DNA of 64,000 bases from Flavobacteriaceae bacterium (GTDB taxonomy: Bacteria > Bacteroidota > Bacteroidia > Flavobacteriales > Flavobacteriaceae). A program made the position numbers and the translations under genes. A model generated the notes under the pieces. That model had not been told where the DNA came from. It was given only the letters and a program-made list of their open reading frames with translations, and searched no databases. This document shows positions 37,793 through 46,613 of the stretch, in pieces. The stretch is taken from positions 992,001 through 1,056,000 of the forward strand of contig JAGYKX010000005.1 of assembly GCA_018401115.1 (NCBI GenBank). The letters are read 5' to 3'. Numbering within the stretch: the stretch's first letter is position 1; every line of letters begins with the position of its first letter.

Positions 37793-38327
37793 GAGCCTTT
37801 ACTATAAATTTGACTTTGGTGCCGTCTGTCTCAAGCAAATCGTAAGATACATTTACCTGCTGACCATAATGCTTAAATGCACTAACAATGAGTCCGTGAG
37901 CTAAGCTATAAAGGCCTCTCTTGGAACTATATACCAAAACCAGTCTGCTTTTAGATTTTTCCAATATTAAAAAAGAAGGGAGGTCTGCATCTGGATATAA
38001 TTTCTTTACATGCACATGAATATGATCTTCAATAGCGGCTATTAAAGGCATTGGGCTTGTATAATTTCTAACAATTTCTGGGTGGGCTTCATCCAAGCTT
38101 TTAAACAAATGTAGCCCAAAAACGTATAATAAATCTTGAATATCCTTCGAAACCACTTTTCCTAAAGCCACTAAAAGGGATACCATTTCATTAAAATCAT
38201 AGGTGCCTACTGAAGTGTAAACACCATTGTTTGCAGTATGTGAATTAGTGATTATTTCGTCTGCAACGGCCAAGCCAAATTGTGCTTCCACCATATCTAA
38301 AAACTCCGTAAAAATAATTCCTTTCAT
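37785..38327 (-). CDS. H-NOX (heme nitric oxide/oxygen binding) sensor protein
   Basis: 180 residues, the standard length. N-terminal MKGIIFTEFLDMVEAQFG is typical. The proximal heme ligand is His104 in IHVHVKKLYPDADLP, and the heme-propionate motif Y-x-S-x-R is Tyr133/Ser135/Arg137 in VYSSKRGLY. The residue five after Arg137 is Leu142, where O2-binding homologs have a distal Tyr, so NO selectivity is expected (inference). It regulates the PAS kinase encoded next. First gene of the kinase-Hpt-receiver-LytTR series. Confidence 0.95.
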   Translation of the reverse strand: MKGIIFTEFLDMVEAQFGLAVADEIITNSHTANNGVYTSVGTYDFNEMVSLLVALGKVVSKDIQDLLYVFGLHLFKSLDEAHPEIVRNYTSPMPLIAAIEDHIHVHVKKLYPDADLPSFLILEKSKSRLVLVYSSKRGLYSLAHGLIVSAFKHYGQQVNVSYDLLETDGTKVKFIVKAHV

Positions 38328-38444
38328 ACCTTAAGATTTGGAAATCTAAAATAAGACTTCTATTCAGAGGGCATGTGAAAATGTTGTGAAACTGTTGTTT
38401 TTTGTATGTGAAACAGTTTTATACCAAATGATTGATTCTTTTGA

Positions 38445-38849
38445 TTAATGAGGGCCTTTAACGAGCTCATTTTGTTTCCAATAATTCAAAAGTGTTGCTA
38501 TTTTTAACACGTAATCATCATATTTTAATGGCTTTACCAAATATCCTGCCACACCAATGGAGTAAGCTTGCTTTAAATCTGATCTATTGATAGAGGTAGT
38601 TAATACCACGGTAGGTAGGTATTTTAAATCGGTATGTACCCGAAGCTGTTTAAGAAACTCAAAGCCATTCATTTTTGGCATATTCAAGTCTAATAATATT
38701 AAATCTATTTGACTATTTTCAGCCAATAAATCAAGGGCTATTTCCCCATTATGTGCCTCGATTAACTCGTGTGTCTCCCCTAATTTGACCAAGCTCCTGT
38801 TGAATTTAAGAATTTCTACAACGTCGTCTTCAATTAATAAAATAGTCAT
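38445..38849 (-). CDS. CheY-like response regulator
   Basis: 134 residues, receiver only. Acidic pocket IEDD (6-9), phospho-acceptor Asp54 in LILLDLNMPKM, LTTS switch Thr and GYLVKPL Lys are all present. It is upstream of H-NOX with a 117-bp gap, so it may be a separate transcript, although it probably joins the same phosphorelay. Its receiver is closer to the general Rcp1/CheY style than to the LytTR receivers. Confidence 0.92.
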   Translation of the reverse strand: MTILLIEDDVVEILKFNRSLVKLGETHELIEAHNGEIALDLLAENSQIDLILLDLNMPKMNGFEFLKQLRVHTDLKYLPTVVLTTSINRSDLKQAYSIGVAGYLVKPLKYDDYVLKIATLLNYWKQNELVKGPH

Positions 38850-38947
38850 CTAAAACATTTATAAAAATGTATTTCATATAAAAATAGACTTTAATTAACC
38901 GTTACAGTTAAAAAATAATAAAAATCGGATTAAACGCACGATTTCAC

Positions 38948-39703
38948 CTATGAAATACTTTTAAACTCATATAGAAATACAGTACTTGGTGTTGCGTCAT
39001 TCACAAAAGGAGCCAAACCAATTTGCAGCAAATAAGGACCATCTAAAACTGTGTTTGGAACATAAATAAACTCTGTAATAGTAGCCTCTAATCTAATAGA
39101 TTCCCCTACATTCCAAAAAGCGTTATGCGCTTTAAGCGCTCCTTGGTCTTCTTCTTTGTCAATTGAAGGAAGATCCACCAAAAGATGCTGAACTCCTAAT
39201 TCCCTGATGTAAGTAGCAGTCTCTTGACTTAAATAGGGCGGATTACTGTGGCTGTACTGTTGGGATATTTTGGTTGTATTATTGGGTAGAGTCCTAATCA
39301 CTAATGACTCTGGAACTTGATGGTCTCCTATCGCTGCTATGAGTTGGTTTTTAGTAATCTGTAAATCCTCCTGAATTAATTCAGGTGAAACAGTAATGAG
39401 TAATGTTTCAAAAAAATTCCTTTTCAAAGCATTGAGCACCTTATAATCGCCTGACAAAATATGGCCTACACATTCTGTGTGGGTGCCATGAGCATGAGGA
39501 TTAAAAGAAATATTGTTAAAATTTACTGGAGCACCTGCCTCAATACTCCCTATAAAATCACCTTCTCTATGCGGTGTAATACTTGGCGGAGCTAGATACC
39601 AAGCGCCTAATCTCTGATTGTGCTCAAGACTTAAATGAATGCCTATTGGAGCAGACAAATCAATTTCTTTCTGACCAGTTGTCCCGGTAATAATTGCTTT
39701 CAT
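38948..39703 (-). CDS. Cyclase family protein (kynurenine formamidase-like)
   Basis: 251 residues from the ATG at 39703, which starts one base after the hemW stop; an in-frame upstream start at 39739 would overlap hemW and is less likely. The family metal motif is AHGTHTECVGHIL (H-G-T-H-x-E...GH). Members open formylkynurenine or similar cyclic/amide substrates with a metal centre. VDLPSIDKEED in the middle fits the fold. Substrate unknown. Confidence 0.85.
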   Translation of the reverse strand: MKAIITGTTGQKEIDLSAPIGIHLSLEHNQRLGAWYLAPPSITPHREGDFIGSIEAGAPVNFNNISFNPHAHGTHTECVGHILSGDYKVLNALKRNFFETLLITVSPELIQEDLQITKNQLIAAIGDHQVPESLVIRTLPNNTTKISQQYSHSNPPYLSQETATYIRELGVQHLLVDLPSIDKEEDQGALKAHNAFWNVGESIRLEATITEFIYVPNTVLDGPYLLQIGLAPFVNDATPSTVFLYEFKSIS

Positions 39704-39704
39704 A

Positions 39705-40853
39705 TTAATCGATATAAAATAATTGAGCTGCAATGCCATCTGTAAAAAATAAGCCAGAATCGGTGGTCTTTAAAACACTTTCATGCACTAATTCTAAATG
39801 ACCTTCTGCTATTTTTTTTTGTGCTTCTTTAATTGCATAGGACTTATATTGTGTGCCAAACAAAGCGCTAATTTTGGCTAATTCTACTCCTTTTGATGTT
39901 CTCAAGCCTGTCATTATATACTCATTGTATCGTTCAGAAACAGTCAAATATTCCACTTCAAATGGTCGTGTTCCTTCAGAAATAGCCTTAATATATATAG
40001 GGTTACTGGCTGCGTTCCAAGAACGACTTTCCCCATCATAAGAATGAGAAGAAGGACCAACACCTAAATAAGGTTTGCCCTCCCAATACGATGAATTATT
40101 TACAGCGTGAAAGCCTTGTTTTGAAAAATTTGAAAATTCATAATGTTCATACGCTGCATTTTTTAGCAAACGCCTTAATTCATAGAATTGAATTTGTGCC
40201 CGAGATTCATCTAGTGGAGGTAATTTACCTGTTTTAATCTGATGGTCTAAAAGGGTTTGAGGTTCTACTGTAAGTGCATAGGCAGAAATGTGATTGGGAC
40301 TAAAACCCAAAGCAATTTTCACATTCTCGGTCCACATAAGGTCCTGCTCCTCTGAGGCCAATCCTACCCTAGGCACCCCATAAATTAAGTCTATGGAATA
40401 ATTGTCAAAATATTGTTTCACCCAATGCAAAGCCTCTTTTGACTGTCCCGCATTATGGGCACGATTCATAAATGATAAATCTTCTTGATGAAAGGATTGC
40501 ACCCCTATACTTAGCCTATTCACTTTTGTTTTAGCAAGTGCTTTAATGTACTCCTTTGAAAGGTCATCTGGATTGGCTTCTAAAGTAATCTCTGGAGTAG
40601 CTGCAATTTGATAATGTAAATAGACCGTTTCTATGAGTCGTTCAATCTCATTAGGACTTAAAACAGAAGGTGTGCCTCCCCCAAAATATATGGAAGCTAT
40701 TTGATCGTTTGCAAAGCTGGCTTTTCGCATTTTCAATTCTTTGCATAGCGCGTCAATCATTTTATCTCTAGAAGACATTTTAGTGGAAAAATGAAAGTCA
40801 CAGTAGCTACAAGCTTGTTTACAAAAAGGGATGTGAATATAAATACCACTCAT
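39705..40853 (-). CDS. hemW: HemW-type radical SAM protein (heme chaperone / coproporphyrinogen oxidase-like)
   Basis: 382 residues. N-terminal Fe-S motif C11-x3-C15-x2-C18 in IPFCKQACSYCDFHF, then YFGGGTPSVL, LEANPDDL and SIGVQSF of the HemN/HemW family. The length (~380) is that of HemW rather than HemN (~455). The C-terminal SYWEGKPYLGVGPSSHSY is conserved. HemW binds heme and delivers it to respiratory enzymes. It lies between ruvC and the cyclase gene in one minus-strand run. Confidence 0.92.
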   Translation of the reverse strand: MSGIYIHIPFCKQACSYCDFHFSTKMSSRDKMIDALCKELKMRKASFANDQIASIYFGGGTPSVLSPNEIERLIETVYLHYQIAATPEITLEANPDDLSKEYIKALAKTKVNRLSIGVQSFHQEDLSFMNRAHNAGQSKEALHWVKQYFDNYSIDLIYGVPRVGLASEEQDLMWTENVKIALGFSPNHISAYALTVEPQTLLDHQIKTGKLPPLDESRAQIQFYELRRLLKNAAYEHYEFSNFSKQGFHAVNNSSYWEGKPYLGVGPSSHSYDGESRSWNAASNPIYIKAISEGTRPFEVEYLTVSERYNEYIMTGLRTSKGVELAKISALFGTQYKSYAIKEAQKKIAEGHLELVHESVLKTTDSGLFFTDGIAAQLFYID

Positions 40854-40864
40854 GAAAAGTTTTG

Positions 40865-41419
40865 TTATTTTTTAACCCGCTCTGTATTTTGACTGACGAA
40901 TGAAGCCCAGCCTGAATAAGACTTTTCTCCGGTCACTTTACCTGAATTGTAGAAATGGCAGACCGCTGCAGCCAAACCATCTGTGCTGTCTAAATTTTTT
41001 GGCAAAGTCTTTAATTGTAATAAACTTTGTAACATTTTAGCTACCTGTTCTTTAGAGGCATTTCCATTTCCTGTTATGGCCATTTTAATTTTTTTGGGCA
41101 GGTATTCCGTAATGGGAATTTCCCTAGATAATCCAGCTGCCATTGCAACGCCTTGGGCCCTTCCTAACTTGAGCATAGATTGTACATTTTTTCCAAAAAA
41201 TGGCGCTTCAATAGCAATTTCATCTGGGTGATAAGTGTCTATTAATGAAATGGTTCTCTCAAAAATAAGCTTCAATTTGGTATAAGGATCTGGGTATTTT
41301 TGCAGTAACAATTCATTGAGTTGAACAAAAAACATTTCGTTTCCCACCACTTTTATAATTCCAAAACCCATAATAGTGGTTCCTGGATCAATGCCTAAAA
41401 TAATTCTCTCTTTTGCCAA
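40865..41419 (-). CDS. ruvC: Holliday junction resolvase RuvC
   Basis: 184 residues. Catalytic Asp11 in [13 protein letters not shown], Glu in [11 protein letters not shown] (~70), and the C-terminal Asp cluster in [14 protein letters not shown]. It cuts four-way DNA junctions in recombination. It follows the small TonB-C-like gene by five bases and precedes hemW by 11. ruvA/ruvB are not in the window. Confidence 0.96.
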   Translation of the reverse strand: MAKERIILGIDPGTTIMGFGIIKVVGNEMFFVQLNELLLQKYPDPYTKLKLIFERTISLIDTYHPDEIAIEAPFFGKNVQSMLKLGRAQGVAMAAGLSREIPITEYLPKKIKMAITGNGNASKEQVAKMLQSLLQLKTLPKNLDSTDGLAAAVCHFYNSGKVTGEKSYSGWASFVSQNTERVKK

Positions 41420-41424
41420 TGGAT

Positions 41425-41901
41425 TTAATCTAAATGAATTTCAATTGGAATTTGAAAACGAGTTGCTACTGGAATTCCTTGTTTTACCGCTGGTGATAAA
41501 AAAGGCAAAGAAGTTATTCCTTTTTGAACCCTTTTTTCAAAAGACTGTTTTTCGTTTATACTCCCTTTAAATCCCTCAATTTTTTGAATGTGAATATCTG
41601 CTGTAGCATTTACTTTAAAATCAATTGAAAAGGTACCTGAAAAAGACAAACTATCTTGATCGTGCATTTGCTGAATAACCTTGACTATTTGTTCTTTTAT
41701 AACCGCTTCAAAACATTCTTTTTGCAATGATTTTGAAAGAGTTTCTTCACAGGATTCAAACAATGGGTAGAGATCTACAGACTGCCAATCAATTTCTTTT
41801 AATTGATCAGCTACATATTGGGCCTTGAGCTCTTCTTTTGGAGTGAGCCAAGCACAATTGTAGAACAAGCAGATGAAACAAATGGAAAACATCTTACGCA
41901 T
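41425..41901 (-). CDS. TonB C-terminal-like small envelope protein
   Basis: 158 residues from the ATG at 41901. An open frame runs back to 42144, but that part overlaps the opposite DUF456 gene and has no gene-like composition. The N-terminus [19 protein letters not shown] is a signal sequence, possibly with lipid-anchored Cys (the -1 Asn makes this unusual). The C-terminal ~80 residues ([32 protein letters not shown]) resemble a TonB C-terminal fold. Located just upstream of ruvC. No partner identified. Confidence 0.7.
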   Translation of the reverse strand: MRKMFSICFICLFYNCAWLTPKEELKAQYVADQLKEIDWQSVDLYPLFESCEETLSKSLQKECFEAVIKEQIVKVIQQMHDQDSLSFSGTFSIDFKVNATADIHIQKIEGFKGSINEKQSFEKRVQKGITSLPFLSPAVKQGIPVATRFQIPIEIHLD

Positions 41902-41974
41902 ACCCAAAGGTAGGGGAAAAAACTCATTTTTATAAAACGATAGAAATTGTAACTTAGGGAAGACTAAATTAAGT

Positions 41975-42460
41975 ATGGATATATTACTAATCACCCTAGG
42001 AGCCATTTGCATTTTGGTAGGAATAATAGGAAGCTTTATTCCTGTAATACCCGGGCCTCCCTTAAGTTGGCTGGGATTGTTGTTACTATACAATACGGAA
42101 CAAGTCCCATTTGATCCGTGGTTTATTGTTGTTACTGGGGCCATAGCACTGTTGGCTACCTTGTTAGACTATTACTTGCCCGTCGCAGGTACTAAAAAAT
42201 ATGGCGGCAGTAAAAGGGGGGTGTGGGGTGCTATTATTGGACTCGTTATAGCTATATTTTTTCCTATTCTAGGTCCATTTGGAATATTAATATGGCCCTT
42301 TCTAGGAGCATTTCTTGGGGAGTTAAGCCAACAAAAAAGTCAAAAAAATGCGTTGAGTGCAGCTTGGGGATCCTTTTTAGGTTTTTTGGCAGGAACACTC
42401 ATTAAGTTCGGAATTTCTTTGGTGTACGCTGGAATATTTATATATCAACTTTGGGTATAA
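41975..42460 (+). CDS. DUF456 domain membrane protein
   Basis: 161 residues with about four membrane segments rich in Gly and Pro (GIIGSFIPVIPGPPLSWLGL at the N-terminus; LGPFGILIWPFLGAFLGEL later). This is the DUF456 pattern; the function of the family is unknown to me. Divergent from the TonB-C-like gene with a 73-bp gap. Imperfect terminator hairpin follows. Confidence 0.85.
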   Translation: MDILLITLGAICILVGIIGSFIPVIPGPPLSWLGLLLLYNTEQVPFDPWFIVVTGAIALLATLLDYYLPVAGTKKYGGSKRGVWGAIIGLVIAIFFPILGPFGILIWPFLGAFLGELSQQKSQKNALSAAWGSFLGFLAGTLIKFGISLVYAGIFIYQLWV

Positions 42461-42545
42461 AAAAAAGCCTTCCAATTGGAAAGCCTTTCATTGGTTGGAC
42501 AGCCTCGCTGTCTCAACACGGTCTTAACCTTGGTTAAGACACAAC
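42461..42545. other. Cluster of three hairpins after the DUF456 gene
   Basis: 42462-42488 is an imperfect terminator (AAAG...CTTCC-AATT-GGAA...CTTT). It is followed by GACAGC-CTC-GCTGTC (42498-42512) and the stem GTCTTAAC/GTTAAGAC (42521-42540, 4-nt loop). The remaining 42546-42672 is AT-rich with nothing visible. The later two hairpins exceed what a terminator needs, so a small RNA is possible. Confidence 0.45.
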
Positions 42546-42672
42546 ACAACAAGACAAATATAGCAAAGCTTTTTTAAAAGGCACTTGATTAAAACTATAA
42601 ATATCTTTGAATTTATTTTCATTAAAACATGGAGTCTAATAAAAAGACTCCTATAAAAACATTAATTCCCCT

Positions 42673-45021
42673 TTAAAAATCAATCACAATACCAAAACTA
42701 GGGATCACAGAACCCTCTTCTATGGGTATTTGAAATAAACTACGAGGGTTCACTGGCAAACCAGAGGCATCTCTACTAAGGCCGTAAGAGGGCGGTTGTG
42801 GATTGGCACTGGCCAGTGCATTCTGTAGCTCAATAAAGAAATCCAAGGCCATTTTTTTATAGAACCACTTCTTGTCTATTCTAATATCCAATTGATTAAA
42901 TGGGTCTAATTTCTCACTCCCCAAACGGTCGTAATCCAAAATGATTTGCGGGTACACTTGGGTCGTTTGCGCCACATCTGTGGGAACAAAAGGGGTGGCT
43001 GCTGCAAATCTGTGACGGGCACTCACTTCCCAATTCCTAGGAAGCTTATAGCCTGTAGTAAAAGAAGCTAAATGCCTACTATCCCATACAGAAGGCCTAA
43101 AGACCTGAGGGTCTAAACCTGAAAAAGTGGAATAAAAATAAGTGTAAGAGAAAATCCCAAAAAAACGATCCGTAAGTTTTTGTTGCCACAACAATTCCAA
43201 TCCATAGGCCTTACCTTGACCAACAGAAGCAATGGCTTCATTTCCTAAGACCTCAAAACCAGCCCCTTTATTGGCCATAGACACTCCGTCTTCCAGAGAG
43301 ACTGGATAGTCTGAATAGTATTTATAAAACCCTTCTAAAGAGAGCCTTGCCGCAGGGTTCAAAATCTTTTCTACCCCCAAAACCAAGTGGGTAGAACGGG
43401 TGTAGTCCAAGTCTTGATTTAAAAATTCCTGAGAGGCATTTTGAAAGCCTAGCATGGTGTATGGAGGGATTTTATAATACACTCCTGCGGTTCCATTAAG
43501 CTTCCAACTAGGTGCTAGACTGTAAGAAGCAGAAACCCTTGGAGAAAAGGTTTTTAATAGATTAGATCCCTTGGTAAACGTATCCCCATCCATTCTAAAC
43601 CCAACCGAAAAAGCCAAGCGATCTTTAAAAAAATTTTTAGATCCTTGCGTAAATACCCCATAATTAATAAAATCTAAGGTAGTGTTATAATTAAATCCTG
43701 CCAGTGTATTGAGGGTGCTGTTCTCATAGAAGGCCCTTTGTAAATGAAACCCATGACTCCATTTCCAAGCCTTGTCAAAACGATTCACCGCCACCCTTAG
43801 TTTGGTTTCAGATTCTAAGGCGTCGTTTTGAAAGCGAAGGCCTGTTTGGCTGGCATTGTCGTTGTATTCACTATAGGTATTCCAAAGGCTATTGTTACTC
43901 AAACTCATCTCCATAAAACCGTTTTGGTCTTTAAAGCGTCTTTTCCAAGTAACCCCTACCGTATTGGAGTTTTGGTTAATAAAAGGCACCTGATCAAAGG
44001 TCGCTTGCTGTTCTGGTGTAGGGTCTTCTGGCAAGGCTACTGTAAATTTATCTATACTTCCCAGTCCCACGAAACTCAGGCTGTTGTAAGCGTCAATTTT
44101 GTGATTTAATTTATATTGATAATCCCAATAATCAGGTCTAATAGGCAAGCCAATCAATTCAAACAAAAATTGCAAATAAGACCTCCTCACAGAAAAAAGC
44201 ACATCTGTTTTAACTGCCCCATTATCTTTATTGACCGAAAGTGGTGTTTCAAGCGTGAGCGCAGCTTCACTGGCACTTAGCCTAAAATTTCCTGCAAATC
44301 CCTCAGGGTTCACATCTCTTTGAGTGAATTGCAACACTCCAGATAAAGGATTATTGTATTGGGCACCAAAAGCAGAGGCTGAGAGTCTCACATCTGAAAT
44401 AAAAGACACATTTAACATCCCAACAGGACCCCCTGCGCTTCCTTGGGTACTAAAATGATTAATGTTCGGAATTTCTATACCATCTAAATAATAGACTACT
44501 TCATTGGGTGCTCCTCCCCTAATAATCAAATCATTTCTAAAGCCTCCAATAGAGGGAGATACTCCGGGAAGCGTTTGGGCAACCTGTACCACGTCGTTAT
44601 TAGAACCTGGGTAATTAGCAATTTCAACGGCAGAGAGTGATTGGGTAGAAAGCGGGGTCTCTTTTGGCCTTTTAATAGGACTCAAAGCTAACACTACCTC
44701 ATCCAAAGCCTCTGAAGCTTCTAAAAGCACAAAATTTAAGGGAGGGGTCCCTACAGATTTAATTTGAAAATTAAAGACTGTTTGTGGGGTAAAACCCAAA
44801 TACCCTGCTTGAATGGTATAGGTTCCCGGAGGAATATTGGGTATAGAAAACTGCCCTAATTCATCTGTAATAGCCCCAAAAGAGGTGCCTTCTAAAACTA
44901 CCGTAGCCCCGAATAAAGGACTTTGATTTTCTTCTAAAATTTTACCCCTAAGGGTTCCTGATATTTGACTGAAACCCGTTAAAGAAAGGGCAAACAGCAA
45001 AAGAAATAATGTTTTTTTCAT
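42673..45021 (-). CDS. TonB-dependent receptor with N-terminal carboxypeptidase-like regulatory domain
   Basis: 782 residues. Signal peptide (MKKTLFLLLFALSLTGFSQ), CarboxypepD_reg-like beta-sandwich (~22-105, FGATVVLEGTSFGAITDELG), plug domain (~125-235, with DLIIRGGAPNEVVYYLDGIEIPN) and a 22-strand-type barrel ending in an aromatic residue (IPSFGIVIDF). It imports a ligand across the outer membrane using TonB-ExbB-ExbD energy. There is no SusD partner beside it, so a siderophore, cofactor or peptide is as likely as a glycan. Promoter-like element at 45066. Confidence 0.92.
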   Translation of the reverse strand: MKKTLFLLLFALSLTGFSQISGTLRGKILEENQSPLFGATVVLEGTSFGAITDELGQFSIPNIPPGTYTIQAGYLGFTPQTVFNFQIKSVGTPPLNFVLLEASEALDEVVLALSPIKRPKETPLSTQSLSAVEIANYPGSNNDVVQVAQTLPGVSPSIGGFRNDLIIRGGAPNEVVYYLDGIEIPNINHFSTQGSAGGPVGMLNVSFISDVRLSASAFGAQYNNPLSGVLQFTQRDVNPEGFAGNFRLSASEAALTLETPLSVNKDNGAVKTDVLFSVRRSYLQFLFELIGLPIRPDYWDYQYKLNHKIDAYNSLSFVGLGSIDKFTVALPEDPTPEQQATFDQVPFINQNSNTVGVTWKRRFKDQNGFMEMSLSNNSLWNTYSEYNDNASQTGLRFQNDALESETKLRVAVNRFDKAWKWSHGFHLQRAFYENSTLNTLAGFNYNTTLDFINYGVFTQGSKNFFKDRLAFSVGFRMDGDTFTKGSNLLKTFSPRVSASYSLAPSWKLNGTAGVYYKIPPYTMLGFQNASQEFLNQDLDYTRSTHLVLGVEKILNPAARLSLEGFYKYYSDYPVSLEDGVSMANKGAGFEVLGNEAIASVGQGKAYGLELLWQQKLTDRFFGIFSYTYFYSTFSGLDPQVFRPSVWDSRHLASFTTGYKLPRNWEVSARHRFAAATPFVPTDVAQTTQVYPQIILDYDRLGSEKLDPFNQLDIRIDKKWFYKKMALDFFIELQNALASANPQPPSYGLSRDASGLPVNPRSLFQIPIEEGSVIPSFGIVIDF

Positions 45022-45065
45022 AAGCGGTAAAAATTAAGAAGAATATAGCAGAAAAGAGTAAGAAT

Positions 45066-45073
45066 CAAAAATA
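45066..45073 (-). promoter_or_regulatory. -7 promoter element of the TonB receptor gene
   Basis: Minus strand TATTTTTG (TAnnTTTG), about 45 nt before the ATG at 45021. Confidence 0.5.
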
Positions 45074-45112
45074 TACTAAGTCATATTAAAAATACTAATC
45101 AAAAACTGCACA

Positions 45113-46483
45113 TTAATACGGACTAGTAGTCCAAGGATACGGGATTCTTTTAATCCACTGCCCTCTGGTGAAATCTGGAAAATCTTGGGCAGCACCGTTA
45201 TTCTCAATAGACAATTCAGAGAGGGGCGTTACCGCACTCCAAGCAGCAGCATCATAGGCATCTATAGGGGGTGCCACATTGGCTTTAGCGGCTTCCACAA
45301 AAGCGTTCAACACAAAGAAGTCCATCCCTCCATGGCCAGCACCCTCTGCGTACTCCCCGTATTTTTTCCAAAGCGGATGGTCGTACTTTTCCAACCAAGC
45401 TTTAGAGGCGTCCCAACGATGGGGCTCAGATTGGCCCTCTATGTATATTCTGTCGCCATCTTTCTCCCAAAGGCCATTAGAGCCCTGCACTCTAAAACCT
45501 AAAGAATAAGGTCTTGGGGAATTACAATCATGGGTAATGATAATCGTTTCTCCCATAGCAGTTTCCAGCGTAGAGGTAATAATATCTCCTTGTTTAAAGC
45601 GCACTGCAGCATTCGGATGGTCTGCGCCCCCTTTGTCTACAATGTATTTATGTAGCCCTACAGCCTTGGTGGCATGAGAAGACATGGAGACAAATCTATT
45701 CCCCCTATTGATATTGGCCATAGCGGCAATTGGCCCCAGTCCATGGGTAGGGTACACGTCTGCATTTCTAGTCACCGAATGTTGGGTGCGCCACTTGGCC
45801 TCTGAAATAGCCTTTTCGCCAAATTCTACCCCACCGCCATAAGGCTGTTTTCCGTCATTAAATTTTACCGCCCTAAGATCGTGTTGGTACCCACATCTGT
45901 AGTGCAACATTTCGCCAAAAATCCCTTCTTTAACCATGTTCAGCACAGCCATTACATCCCTTCTGTAATTGACATTTTCCAACATCATGAGATGGGTGCC
46001 CGTTTGCTCATGGGTATTCACCAGGTCCCAGCACTCCTCCATGGTATTTGCTGCAGACACCTCAACACCTGCAAATTTACCTGCCTTCATAGCGTCTACA
46101 CTCATGCGGGTGTGCCACAACCAAGGGGTGGCAATCAGCACCGCGTCTACCGTTTTTAGGTCTAATAAATTCCGATAATCCAATTCGTTTTTTCCAAAAA
46201 CCATAGGCGCTTTAGCCCCTGCTTCTGCCATAATTTTTTGTGCTATGGCAATCCTATTAGGATCTATATCTGCAATTGCCGTCACGACCACATCTTGCCT
46301 TTTAAGGGCATTTTCCAAATGGTTGGTTCCCCTGAGCCCCACGCCAATAATTCCAATCTGTAGTTTGTCATTGGCACTATTCTTGGGTTTACCTAAAGAC
46401 TGGCCTAAAGCAAGATTAGGGAGCACTACTGAGGCAGCTCCAAAAGCGGCCGATTTCTGAATAAAGGATCTTCTACTAGACAT
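45113..46483 (-). CDS. Gfo/Idh/MocA family oxidoreductase, GH109-like
   Basis: 456 residues. A twin-arginine signal (SSRRSFIQKSAAFGAASVVLP) implies folded export. The Rossmann domain GIIGVGLRGTNHLENAL (~44-60) binds NAD. YPTHGLGPI and GHGGMDFFVLNAFVEA are features of family GH109, where NAD-dependent alpha-N-acetylgalactosaminidases are found. Its activity here is not shown: many relatives are dehydrogenases of unknown substrate. The nearby NahK-like kinase and nucleotidyltransferase fit amino-sugar use. Divergent from the sugar-nucleotide genes. Confidence 0.82.
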   Translation of the reverse strand: MSSRRSFIQKSAAFGAASVVLPNLALGQSLGKPKNSANDKLQIGIIGVGLRGTNHLENALKRQDVVVTAIADIDPNRIAIAQKIMAEAGAKAPMVFGKNELDYRNLLDLKTVDAVLIATPWLWHTRMSVDAMKAGKFAGVEVSAANTMEECWDLVNTHEQTGTHLMMLENVNYRRDVMAVLNMVKEGIFGEMLHYRCGYQHDLRAVKFNDGKQPYGGGVEFGEKAISEAKWRTQHSVTRNADVYPTHGLGPIAAMANINRGNRFVSMSSHATKAVGLHKYIVDKGGADHPNAAVRFKQGDIITSTLETAMGETIIITHDCNSPRPYSLGFRVQGSNGLWEKDGDRIYIEGQSEPHRWDASKAWLEKYDHPLWKKYGEYAEGAGHGGMDFFVLNAFVEAAKANVAPPIDAYDAAAWSAVTPLSELSIENNGAAQDFPDFTRGQWIKRIPYPWTTSPY

Positions 46484-46613
46484 ATGGGGATTAATTTTAG
46501 GGTGGATGATTCATAAATTGAAGTTGAAATTAAGGAAATCTTTTATAAAAAAGGCTTCCAAACAGACAATTTCTAAAGGATGTAGTATCTTGTAGCCGTT
46601 TTATAATGCAACT

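Noticed and set aside
41902..42144. Longer N-terminus for the TonB-C-like protein
   Set aside because: It would overlap the DUF456 gene on the other strand, and the ATG at 41901 gives a proper signal sequence.
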